Shown: in pieces, positions 34,174-44,312 of the stretch
How positions within the stretch are numbered: the stretch's first letter is position 1
How the letters are laid out: each line of letters opens with the position of its first letter
Assembly (NCBI GenBank): GCA_022495005.1
Contig: JAGYXB010000559.1
Coordinates: 2,790,001-2,854,000 of the forward strand
Source of the DNA: Rhyacophila brunnea
Lineage: Eukaryota > Arthropoda > Insecta > Trichoptera > Rhyacophilidae
Reading direction: 5' to 3'
DNA length: 64,000 nt
Position numbers and translations under genes: made by a program
Notes under the pieces: generated by a model
The model's database searches: none
What the model was told of the DNA's origin: nothing
Seen by the model: the letters and a program-made list of their open reading frames with translations, nothing else

Positions 34174-35030
34174 CAGGGTTGGCGAACCTTTTTATGTAAG
34201 CGTGCCAAAATTTCCCAAATATTATTTTTTGACTGTCTGTCGTGTTTTCAACAGTTTTTCATGGGGAAAAAATTAACAAATATTTTGTTTTCGTCGTTTC
34301 CTTTTGCGCATCGATTGTTAAATATTATTCCTAAAAATAATAAATATTAAAAACCGAAGACAATATGCATGGCTATGTCGTTATTATTTTACCACGTTTT
34401 TCTTAGCTCGTATTCTTGTTTGTCCGGTGGTTGTTTATCCAGTACAAATCTTGCAATCGATATTTAACTAACTTCCCGACTAGCTAGACATTTGAAACTT
34501 TTAGAATATATCAGAACACGATGCCAATGCATTCTTTTAATACTTTTAGCCATCTTTAAGTAGAATTGAATTCATTTTCAGTTCATTCTGTTTTGTATGA
34601 AAAGTTATTTCGGAAGAAATCCGTGTAATCCAATCCACTATTATTGGTTGCTAAGGAGGTGGTCCTAGCAACCACCAAACCACCAAATTATTAATATATA
34701 CGTGCGTATATGACATTTCACTATTTCAGTATTATATAAATGTGTTTGTTTGTTGCAAAATAGCAAAAAAAATGTTTTGTTGACAATTGCCTTATTTGTC
34801 CTAAATTATTAATACATAGAATTGTCAAGTTTATATGATTCAACAGAAATTTTAAAAACGTGGTAAGTATATAAAAAGTTCTTTTTATCTTGTAATTTTA
34901 TTTTAATATTATGTATACCTATATTTATTTACTAGTTTATTTATAAAACTCTTTTGTATTTTATTAATGGGTAATTTTTTTTCTCTTTAAAATAAAACAT
35001 TCGCGTGCCACCAGTGGTTTGCCATCCCTG
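34174..35030. mobile_element. hAT-3 element with perfect 8-bp target duplication, carrying fam-A
   Basis: The ends CAGGGTTGGCGAACC and GGTTTGCCATCCCTG are hAT-type terminal inverted repeats; subterminal GCGTGCCA is mirrored as TGGCACGCG-like sequence. CACTAGGC occurs immediately on both sides (34166-34173 and 35031-35038). Length is 857 bp with no transposase; most of the interior is a fam-A copy. The ends match the larger hAT at 52438-54182. Confidence 0.9.
34391..34905 (+). mobile_element. fam-A dispersed repeat, copy 3, inside hAT-3
   Basis: It runs from ACCACGTTTTTCTTAGCTCG to AAAGTTCTTTTTATCTTGT. It carries the longer middle (GTTTGTTTGTTGCAAAATAG, TTGACAATTGCCTTATTTGT) that is also in the 57712-58206 copy, and so belongs to that subtype. 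Confidence 0.8.
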
Positions 35031-35038
35031 CACTAGGC

Positions 35039-36675
35039 GATTTAAATTAATCAAAAACAACACCCCATTTTTTTCCCTATCATTATGGAGTACAAGATTA
35101 TGGGTTCAAATTTCGATGGTTAAGTTAAATTCACATTTTTTTAAATGGTATGAGTAAGTAAATTATTTCTTATCTTATATGTAACACTTTAAATGAATCG
35201 AATACCTATGCATTAAATGACGAACTTCCTCCACGTATATACAATTATTATATTGAATCTTCTTCTAGGTGGAGTCATTTCTTTATAGAGTGACGTCCGT
35301 ATTCAAAGTGCCTCCCTTAAGCAGATTTAAAATACCGTTCCCTATTGATTCTAGTCTGAAATCGTATCCAAATTTGTTAGATACCAAACCATCTATTTTA
35401 ATATTTATTTGAAGCTATCTTAAATAAACCAATGAAATGGTAACATACACACATCTACTGACGATTACAGCATTTCGATGAAACCTACTCTCAAACAGCA
35501 ATTGTTTTAGGTAAGCGAAGGTGAAAATTTTGCGCATATGATAAATTGCTATAGATAGAGTACCTATTACGATAGTTATATCTTGACAGGATGTTTACTG
35601 CTTCTGTTATTTTTTAAACAAAGATAATAAATCGTCACTGTTCTGGCAGAAGACACTGATTCGAAAAAATTACATATTGAGTTAGTTATACCAAAACGTT
35701 CCTTATTTCAAATTTTACCGTCTGGAAACCTTCTTAATAAATAAACAGTCTTTATTTTAAAGTCATCCTTTTTACGATTACTTAATAAACTCACATGATA
35801 GACCATTTCAAACATTTTAACAACTTCAAAGTCAAATTACTCAAAACTAGTATTCTCCAGTTAGTGTGTTTTGCCAGTACAGAGACGAAATATTCTTACT
35901 AGCGAAGTGACCAGGTCGTCTGTTTCATTGAAAACCGCAACTGCTTTAAAAAGTTGTAATATTTGTATTCGTTTCTTCATTTGCCGCCTTTTATTAAGTA
36001 CCGCCCCGGCGCAACGCATGACCTATCTACACCCACGGGTTGTCACTGTCTCAACAAAAATTGCTGAAGCCCATTTAATTTCAGTTTGACTTTACGTAAG
36101 TGTCACATTTGTATGCAATATTATTAAAACTTTACGTCTTCTTCCACGGTTAGTTGTCCCCTTTTTGCCATCACTTTCATAAGGCTCCATTTCTATACAA
36201 GAATGTTTTCTTCAGTATCTGATAATAAATCATTTATTAAATAGGCAATTGATTTTTAATTAACCAGATATACATAATAGTGGATTTGTAACTGCTGCAC
36301 TATTTTTTTTTATTTCGATTCCTTGTAGGTACGAGTACCTACTTAACTAATTTAACTTACTAATATTTTTCAATTAGTTTTGAAGAAACATTCCAATTGG
36401 TAGCTCTGAATATAAATTAGGAAAAAGAACCCAAAATTTGCATGAGAAAAAAATCAATAATATCTAATATTTTTATTAAAATTTTGAATGCATATTATCG
36501 TTTTTTGCCTGGTGCGAAGTAATACTAAATTCGTAACTCTTTGGTTAAAAACTTCTGTTTTGGGATTGCAATCCCTACTGCATACCATCTACCGTCAATT
36601 TATGAAGCTCAGTAAGTACAACATTGTCACATCTTTACTTTACAGTCCTTAACTAGTAGAAGCTATAAAATACGG
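35039..36675. other. Long intergenic stretch
   Basis: The 72-codon frame at 35871-36089 is unassigned. No repeat structure was recognised. Confidence 0.45.
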
Positions 36676-37293
36676 GTTCCCAATCTATGGGTCGTGATCC
36701 CAAGTCGCTGGCTGAAACAGTGAACATAAAAATATTGACTTTTAAACAAATCGCACCCTTAGTATGACAAGGTCCAACTAACAAAATTGACATTTTGAGT
36801 TAGTGTTTAGAAATTATTTATCTTATCTAATCTTAAGGCATTTTTAGCATTGCTATGTTTCCTAGATTTCCTAGAAACTCTGCAGCGTGGTAGCCGAATC
36901 TGAAGGTGAAATAGATAGCAATTTTAAAGAGGCATTTCTAAACCCTTGAAAACGAACTCCAGCATTACTTCCCTGAACTGATAGAATAAGCTATAGGTAC
37001 TGGTACGAAATCCATTTTCTGCTTCCCTTGATGTAGCAAGTACAAGATGAATTCTTGGAACTGCAAAACGATTCCTCGGCACGGAACTTATTTCATGAAA
37101 GATTTCTGAATCAATTCTGGTGTGCTGTGTCTCATATCCAAATATTACCATGCTTTCCTTTTGAGTTTTACAACCATTTTCTGATACGTATCTCTGCGAG
37201 ACCGCATTTTCAGCACTTCTTCATTTGAAAATCAAAACAAAAAACAGATTAAATGTTGAAAATGACATGAGGTTGGCATTAACGAAAACTTAA
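36676..37293 (+). pseudogene. hAT (ZBED-type) transposase relic
   Basis: From 37049 one frame reads EFLELQNDSSARNLFHERFL. After a frameshift near 37185 the next frame reads YLCETAFSALLHLKIK and KNRLNVENDMRLALTK to a TAA at 37291-37293. This matches the C-terminal dimerisation region of ZBED5/SCAND3-like hAT transposases (YLCE.AFS.L..IK.K.RNRL..E.D.R.aL). Further upstream LENELQHYFPEL (36942 on) fits the same protein. A hAT-like left end (GGGTTCCCAATCTATGGGTC) lies at about 36676. The copy is frameshifted; the minus frame at 36924-37151 is its shadow. Confidence 0.75.
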
Positions 37294-38109
37294 CCTCAAA
37301 TGTTGAAACTAGTTAAGGGTTTATAATTTCAACTATCGCATTAGATGTCTTAAGTTAAAATTTAATCGAATTATACTCGTACTATACTGAAAAATCTATT
37401 TTCGGTGCGTTTTTTTACCCTATTAAAAGGATTTATTTTTTACAATTTATCGGCTATAGCGGGTCACTTGACTTCTATAAAATTAGAACACGACTCAAAA
37501 AATGTTGGGAATATGTGCTTGGCGTGGATCGCACGTGCTGGAGACGGAAACAGTGCTGAATCTAATTTATTACCACACAAAATGTTGCTATATATCTCGC
37601 TGGGCATAGACGTTATAAAAAAGATTGCGCCATTTAATTTATTCCGATGTGAAGATAGCGCCGGATTGTTTGCCTTTTATTGAGCTAGGAAGAATTGCAC
37701 AAAATCCTGGCAGAAACAATCACATTGCATGTTGGCGCGAAGATTAACTTGAGCATTCGCGGTGCGGACGTCGTTATCGCTAATGAAGTAATCTGTTTTA
37801 TCGCACATACTCTAATTGGGTAAAAATAACATGTGGTAATATTATAAAAATTATAAAATACATTCAGAACGACGTCACGTATCCGTATAAAGCTAAATCA
37901 TTGAGAGTATTGGCGTCATAATATTATAGTAAAACAATTAATGCATCTTAATCACTTTAATTGATCTGGCTTGGCGAAACGGAATACATTGCCCCAAGAA
38001 AATGAAAATTGGTAGCAAAGGCTTAACAAACATATAAATATAACTGATATAAAAATATTTATTCAACAAGCGAAGAAAATCAGGTTTGTAGATAACAAAG
38101 TGCTATAGT
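37294..38109. other. Intergenic; 92-codon frame at 37405-37683 unassigned
   Basis: The plus-strand frame has more balanced composition than most here but no family match that I know. GC-richer sequence continues to about 37790. It could be another decayed element. Confidence 0.4.
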
Positions 38110-38492
38110 ATTTTGTTAAGAGCCATACTTCAGTGAAACGGCAAATAATTTTCAACTATAGGCGCGACGAAATTTCGGATTCGCTGTCAATCGGAGAGCG
38201 AAAGTCGAGCTGTGAACACGTAAATTTGTTTTGTGGTGGCGTCGGGGGAATGAATTCTTAAATCGTGTAAAGATGACTAAAAAACGTTACCCATTTACTT
38301 GAAAAAGAAAACATGTCAATGAATATATTATTATTATTACTAATAGAACAATAAACATTTCACTAAATGGACGCATGTTGAATTTTATGACAAATTATTT
38401 TTTGTTCTGCACGCGTCGTTTGCACAATCTTCGCGTCGCGTAGTCACGATCGTTTTAGACTGTGCCCCAGCTGAAGTATAGCCTTAACAAAA
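38110..38492 (+). mobile_element. fam-C non-autonomous DNA transposon, copy 3, best-preserved ends
   Basis: The left end ATTTTGTTAAGAGCCATACT and the right end, complement ATTTTGTTAAGGCTATACTT, give terminal inverted repeats of about 24 bp (TTCAG follows in both). The interior includes GAAACGGCAAATAATTTTCA and AATGGACGCATGTTGAAT. It is the longest copy (383 bp) and has no transposase. Confidence 0.85.
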
Positions 38493-39011
38493 TGTTACAA
38501 TGGACAAATTTACATCTCACACCTGGCTTTCAAAACGCGGAAAAAAATCGGAAATCTCTTTCAAAAAAACAAATATTTAGTAGACACTGAGAGAATTGTC
38601 TACTAGGATGAACTTAAAAACAATGTTATATACTATATCGTACAGAAGTTCGCTGAACCCCGTACACAATACTAGGTTCTACCTACTCAAATATTAAGTT
38701 GTGTTAAAAACACAAAGTCTTACTGCTACATTATTGTTCAAAAATATTGACAAAATCATAAGGATCTTTTGGTTTACAATCCAAAACCGAATTCTTAAAA
38801 CTAGTAGTAAATATAGTGTTTAAAATTGTGTGAATAATTATTTTGAAGATGTAAAATATACATATTATTAATATTAGTAAATGTTGAAAAAATATGTTCA
38901 TTTTATTCTATGTTACATTCCATTCAAGTCTGAGGGGTACCCCACGGATCTCTTCTTGGATCCGCATATGATGTTTCGGAGATAAATTAACCTGATCGAA
39001 TTATATTTATA
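38493..39011. other. Intergenic AT-rich DNA
   Basis: No feature was recognised. Confidence 0.5.
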
Positions 39012-39140
39012 CGTTATGCCTGGTCCACACCGGCAACAAGTCGCGCGACAACTCGTTAAATTTTACGATAATTATCATGCTTATCGTAAAATTTAACGAG
39101 TTGTCGCGCGACTTGTTTCCGGTGTGGACCCGGCATTACG
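39012..39140. mobile_element. Near-perfect 129-bp palindrome
   Basis: Arms of about 60 bp (TGGTCCACACCGGCAACAAG, TCGCGCGACAACTCGTTAAA, TTTTACGATAA) pair almost fully with the right half around a short loop near 39076. The arm tips (GTTATGCC, GGCATTACG) still pair. Its CCACACCGG and TCGCGCGAC motifs recur in the palindromic sequence at 63876-64000, suggesting a dispersed snap-back MITE. Confidence 0.85.
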
Positions 39141-39339
39141 CTAACCCAGGGTTAAGGAAAACCCGCAAGTAGCTTGTTAAATAGTATGAATTTAGATTTC
39201 TATATTAGCTTAACTATATTATAATGTATACATGGAATCTTTGCTGGTTGCAAAAACTTTTCATTATTATATTTTAAATTTTTGTAATCAAAATGTAACT
39301 GTTTGTTTCCTTAATAAATAAAAAAAAACATGTGAAAAT

Positions 39340-39685
39340 CAGTGATATCCCGTAGGACTAAGCAGGCCATGGGCTACGTAGGGACGGAAAATTAAAGCAG
39401 ATAGTTCCAATATTAAATTATACATATTTGATATTTGATTTCTTGGACATAATTTTTTTTCGCCTGCAGCGCTTAGCTGAAATCTGCTTTATTAGTGTAT
39501 GTATTTATATACTTCGATTAAAGATTTTCATTAAAGGATGTATAATTTATACAAAATGAAAAAAATCCATTTGAACGCTTGGATTTATTTAGGAAAAATT
39601 AAAATTTTCTTGTTCGTTTTTTTATCATATGGGGCCTCAAAATCAGTCATTGCGTCGGGCCTCTACGTCACTTAATGCGTCACTG
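39340..39685 (+). mobile_element. hAT-1 element, copy 2, degenerate
   Basis: The left end CAGTGATATCCCGTAGGACT corresponds to CAGTGACGTCCCRTGGG of the other copies, with the CGGAAAATTAA block that is also seen at 40652. The right end is GCGTCACTG. No target duplication survives. Confidence 0.55.
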
Positions 39686-40590
39686 TTAACCCTACAGTTG
39701 TTACACCATTATCAATACGATACTCATTTTTTTTTTGTCACTTCCCAAAACGAATTTTCTATCTCTGTTTCATGACAAGAGCATATAGACCATAAAAATA
39801 CTATAGGTGCTTTTAAATAATGTAGAACCTACCTATTTCTTTGTCTATAAAATATTATATTAAACAATCCATGGAAGGAAAGCGACAATGATAAATTCGT
39901 GTTTACGAAGTGACTAGCGGTAGGGTACGAGGTATTTCAGTAGGAGAAAAATACCTTGTAACTCCTTAACAATCACCATGAGTCATAATACCGTGATGTC
40001 ACGTGTAATATAAAAGGTGTTATTGCTAAGTAACAGCATTAGAATAATTTATATTCAACAGAGACATATGACGACATGACACTTCCTTCCCGTCAATACA
40101 TATTATACCCAACTAATAAAGCAATAATCGCTAGTCAAGATTCGCGCATGTTTTACTGATTTTTGCCAGTGATTATTAACACAAACCACCAAATCTTTAA
40201 TTAACTTCATCACTGCCAGCCAATTTTTACTAGGTGGACACTTGTAGGCCAGCTATTTTCGGAATAAAATAAATCCTTTAAAAAATATGAAATAGGAACG
40301 GAATGATAAATATTTGTGAAAACTTAGCAACACAACATGTTTATCAAGTTTATCGTGAATATTTTCACACTAAAATGACACAGAATGTTTATTCAGAAGT
40401 TATGACATTATAAGAACCCGCGAATATATTCGTCCGTGGCCTGACGCGACATACATTCTTTGGCGAGTTAATTCGTCCGTGGCACGGATCAGGCATTAGG
40501 TAATAATTAAGTGAAATGTTGCCCAATGCTTCGAATTCGTAGGAAGGAGCATAAAATACATTAAAAACGGTGTGTGTATCACCATCATGA
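39686..40590. other. Intergenic
   Basis: No feature was recognised. The 77-codon minus frame at 40389-40622 runs into the hAT-1 end. Confidence 0.45.
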
Positions 40591-41459
40591 CAGGTGACGT
40601 CCCGTGGGGGTAGCCAGATCATGCGCTGCTTAGGGGTGGCACATTATAATGGGCGGAAAATTAAGGAACAAATTCGAATATTACAATTTTTTAGAGCAGT
40701 GGCGGTTTTTCATGAAGCAGGCATGAAGCGGTCGATTCGTTATAAAGTGCCTACATATTAGTTTAAAAAATAATGGAAGCATTAAAAATTTTGATAAACA
40801 ATACTATTATTCCTATTATTTTATTGTAACACTCAATGGCGGTTTATCGCACAGGGAAAGTTTTCAGAAGAGACCCTCCAAAGCAGTGGCGCACCCACGG
40901 GGGGGGGGGGCAAGGGACCCTGGCACCCCCCAAACATGAAAATTATCAGGATGATTTTAAACATTGAAATTGAAAGCCAATAAACTATACCTTGGGCTTA
41001 GACAAAGAAAAACACGGCAAAAAAAATCATTTTTTAGCTTTAATAGTAAAAAAAGTCGCCTGCGGTGCTATTATACTTCATGGCCATGAACATTTTAGAT
41101 TATATAATTGTGCAATATATTTTCTGATTATTATGTGTCGATACTTGACAGCTCCATTATTCAAGTAGATGTATTAAAAATCGCCAATAATTCACTGTAT
41201 AAGTACCCTTAATTTTTATCCTAGGTGCGCCACTGCTCCAAAGTCCAAACCATTTGCTGCCTCAGATCTTCGCGTACCTTAAAGCACCACTGTTTGATAC
41301 TATGTTTCGTGTAAATCTGTAAATGCTTAGTAGATAATGACTAATAAAATAACTCGGTAGGTAGGTACCCAATTAATTTTCATATAATTTGAGACTAAAT
41401 ATTATAGATGTGACATTTTAAGTCTGCTTAAGGGCATCCCTTTACCTAGGACCTCACTG
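40591..41459 (+). mobile_element. hAT-1 element, copy 3, split by a second hAT
   Basis: It starts CAGGTGACGTCCCGTGGGGG and ends GACCTCACTG. It shares GCAGTGGCGGTTTTTCATGA and TAGTTTAAAAAATA blocks with 54412-54894. The element at 40884-41235 interrupts it, with host sequence CTCCAAAG duplicated at the break. Confidence 0.7.
40884..41235 (+). mobile_element. hAT-2 MITE with perfect 8-bp target duplication
   Basis: The ends CAGTGGCGCACCCACGG and TAGGTGCGCCACTG are hAT inverted repeats. CTCCAAAG flanks both sides (40876-40883 and 41236-41243). A G11 run near the left end and a CACCCCCC run follow. The interior AGTAAAAAAAGTCGCCTGC links it to the older copies at 10127, 11663 and 15450. Length is 352 bp with no transposase. 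Confidence 0.92.
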
Positions 41460-41792
41460 GTAATAGAGATCGAAACAATTGCCGACTGAGAAAATGGAAT
41501 ACCTTCATCAGAAAAAGCGATTCTCGTGTTCGCTCGATACACAGTGAGTACACATAACGATATCGATTAATAATAAATGTAACACCAATATAAATAATAA
41601 ATAAATAAATACATATATTATTATTATAGTGTCAATTTGGAGTCTTTTAAAAGTCTACCTACTTAATGTTTCGATAATTATTAATGTTATATGTTATCTT
41701 TATTTTAGAAACCAACGTCAACAGTCTCTTCAAACTGATACCATTTGTCTCTATATTGAGTTTCCAGGTACTCCATAAGAACTGAACCCTTA
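41460..41792. other. Intergenic
   Basis: AT-rich with AATAAATAA-type runs near 41600. Nothing was recognised. Confidence 0.5.
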
Positions 41793-42575
41793 GGCCCTTC
41801 GCCGACGCAGCAACTGAAATCCGCCGGAACTGAAACTCCAGTATCTGGCTACCTAATGTATTTCAATGGCGGCTCGCTGACGGTAAGACTGGAGTCTCTC
41901 AGTTTCAAAGTATCCGCAACTGAAATTGAGGAAACGCGACATACTAGGCTCCCAGTCTCTCAGTTGCCAGTCACCCATTAAACAATGGTACAAATATCAG
42001 TAGATTCGATGAAAAAATCATATTTTCTTACCAAAATTGGTAGCACTTCTAACAACGACATTCCATAAAATAAACCATAACAACAAGATTACAAACCAAG
42101 ACGTGACGTCAAACGCGAGCAAAGATGGACGAACACATTTTTAATTAAAATTTTGTGGCAGAAGTTGAAAAACATCCCTGCCTATATAATTACAGACTAC
42201 CAGATTATTCTGCAGTTTATATTTTTGTCTATGTAAGGATGTATCCAAAATCTTCTTTTATTTTGTCTCCCGTATCTGTAATATTGGTACAGAACCAAAG
42301 CCTCGTCATCACTTGACTTGACTCGAAGACATTATTTATTACATATTCGATGGACAGGATAATAAACTAAAGAGAGTGATGTATTCTAGTAATTGCGTCA
42401 GCGTGCGTGTTTTCATATTTTTGGTACGATTTCCAACACCGGCATCGTTTACAAAACAGCTGATGGCCCAGTTTGACAGTTTGGGGTTAAGAGATTAGAG
42501 TTCCAGTAGCGCTGTGTGCGAATCATCAGTCACATGCCAGTCGGCGGATTTCAGTTGCTGCGTCGGCGGAGGGCC
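41793..42575. mobile_element. PIF/Harbinger-like non-autonomous element with TTA duplication
   Basis: Terminal inverted repeats of about 35 bp: GGCCCTTCGCCGACGCAGCA and ACTGAAATCCGCCG at the left, with the right end complement GGCCCTCCGCCGACGCAGCA. TTA lies directly outside both ends (41790-41792 and 42576-42578), the usual 3-bp target of PIF/Harbinger. Subterminal AACTGAAA and CAGTCTCTCAGTT motifs are repeated in both orientations. Length is 783 bp with no transposase frame. Confidence 0.85.
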
Positions 42576-42826
42576 TTAATTGCATGGTGGTGCCTTTCAG
42601 CAAAAAACTGTATTATTCTTCTTGTTGTTTGGGTGAAAAATATTTTATTTAAAAATTTGCAGTTTTCTACAGTGTGCTAATAAAATAGTTCATGATTTTA
42701 TTAAAAGGTACCACTGTAAATATATAATACCTAATATTAAACATAATTGTGATATATTAGAAAAGTAATACTTACTCGTATATATATTAAAGGGTTACCA
42801 TGGCTAATTGTTCTGTCGATCTGACG

Positions 42827-43360
42827 CAGCGCTTCCCAACCGTTTTTGTTTAACGGAACCTTTGTATTTTTTTTCTGAAATCACGAGAAATATTTGTCTG
42901 GCCAATAGATAACTAAAGTCCAGATAGAAAAATTACGAAACAAATGTATAGTAGGCAATAGACATGTATATACCGAAGAAAAATATCTGTCAGCGATCCT
43001 TTAAGTTTAAGTAGACCAAAACGTCGTCCTTACTAATTTTAGATGATTTTAAGCCTCTCAATGGGCGATAATTTTGATGGGCTAGTTATTTTCTATAAAG
43101 CAAACCAAAGAACACACACTTAGTACAGCAATAAACCATTACTGTGCTGTAACTATAACTCTATCGTGTACATTTCAAGCACTTTGGCAAAAACAAAATG
43201 AACAGCACGTAGTAGGCAGTAAAGTAGATTACTGGCGTCAACTGAATTCTTCGACTTTTACTTAAAAGTACCTACTTCATTATTTAAAAAATGGATGATA
43301 TATTCACATTTGCGATTTCTCGCGAAGCCCCTGACATGACTCCCCGGCTGAGAATCACTG
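42827..43360. mobile_element. hAT-like element, degenerate
   Basis: The left end CAGCGCTTCCCAACCG and right end CGGCTGAGAATCACTG correspond to the common hAT terminal form CAGTGNTTCNCANCC. Flanking 8-mers (ATCTGACG, ATTCTAAT) do not match well, so the copy is old. No transposase was recognised. Confidence 0.55.
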
Positions 43361-43884
43361 ATTCTAATGGTTTCCAGGTCTGCTTTTCTGATCTTTTCTT
43401 CCTCTAAATGCAACCAGAGTGATCAAAATTGTCTATGGATTTTTTCATTTTCGATCATTATTGATTCCCCGTTGGCATTTTAGGTGTTTAATAAGATCTC
43501 GAATCTAATAATTCCATTTTTGTCTTTTTGTGTTACGGCCAGCATGCATATCTTTATGTCAACCACAAATGGCGAGAATCTGTATGATAATATATTAGTC
43601 TCGCAAGACTCAGTAGACATCCATAGCAGTCTAGTCGCAGTATTCTTGATAATGGTGTCACAACCGAAATAGTTATCGACTTAAAAAACAACCTGTAAAA
43701 TTTAATATAATTGGTATTAACATTTAGCAAACAAAATGTTTCAAAACCATTATAATAGAGTACCACCACGTAAACGCCGGTTTAATGAAGTAATCATTTA
43801 CATACTTAGGACAAAACAATTTGGGAAATGACTTTATTTTATATTCCTTATGAAGGGGCAGATTTTTATGAGGGGATGGGGCAG
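43361..43884. other. Intergenic
   Basis: Opposite-strand frames at 43484-43672 and 43554-43769 are unassigned. Confidence 0.45.
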
Positions 43885-44160
43885 AATTTGGGGTTTGGGT
43901 CGAAAACCCAAAGGCCGAAATCCCGAATGTTGAAATCCCGAATGGCTGAAATCCTGAAAGCCTAAATCCCGAAAGACGAAATCCCGAAGGCCAAAATTCC
44001 GAAAAATAAAAAAAATACAAGCAATAATAATTGCGCAATCTTAACACTTATCTTGAATTACGCAAATTTTACAAGAGAGATAATAAAAACCATTTTTTGT
44101 TCGGGATTTCGGCTTTCGGGATTTCAGCCATTCCGGATTTCGGCCTTCGGGATTTCGTCC
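43885..44160. repeat. Mirrored minisatellite of CCGAAATCCCGAA units
   Basis: From about 43893 to 44003 a 14-16 bp unit of the form GAAATCCCGAANGNC is repeated six to seven times. From about 44099 to 44160 the reverse-complement unit (TTCGGGATTTCGGCC) is repeated four times. A 95-bp spacer separates them. The whole is an inverted pair of short arrays that could fold back. The proline/phenylalanine/glycine-like repeats in frames at 43724-44271 come from this. Confidence 0.8.
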
Positions 44161-44312
44161 GGCACCCCAGAATTTAAAGTTCTTCCTACCGGTGCGAACT
44201 TGTGGTGTGCCTACTTTAGGGAAACAAATTCGATATCGACGTGGATTACTTTATATTTAAATATTAACTAACGTTAGGTACTTTATTAATAGTATGGGCG
44301 TTTCCACCAATA

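Noticed and set aside
37405..37683. 92-codon frame as a gene
   Set aside because: No domain or homology recognised, and it lies close to a hAT relic; evidence is insufficient.
42827..43360. 8-bp target duplication for the degenerate hAT here
   Set aside because: Flanking 8-mers ATCTGACG and ATTCTAAT agree at only three or four positions.
43885..44160. Regular short repeats as a CRISPR array
   Set aside because: Units are directly abutting without unique spacers, occur in mirrored orientation, and the genome is eukaryotic.
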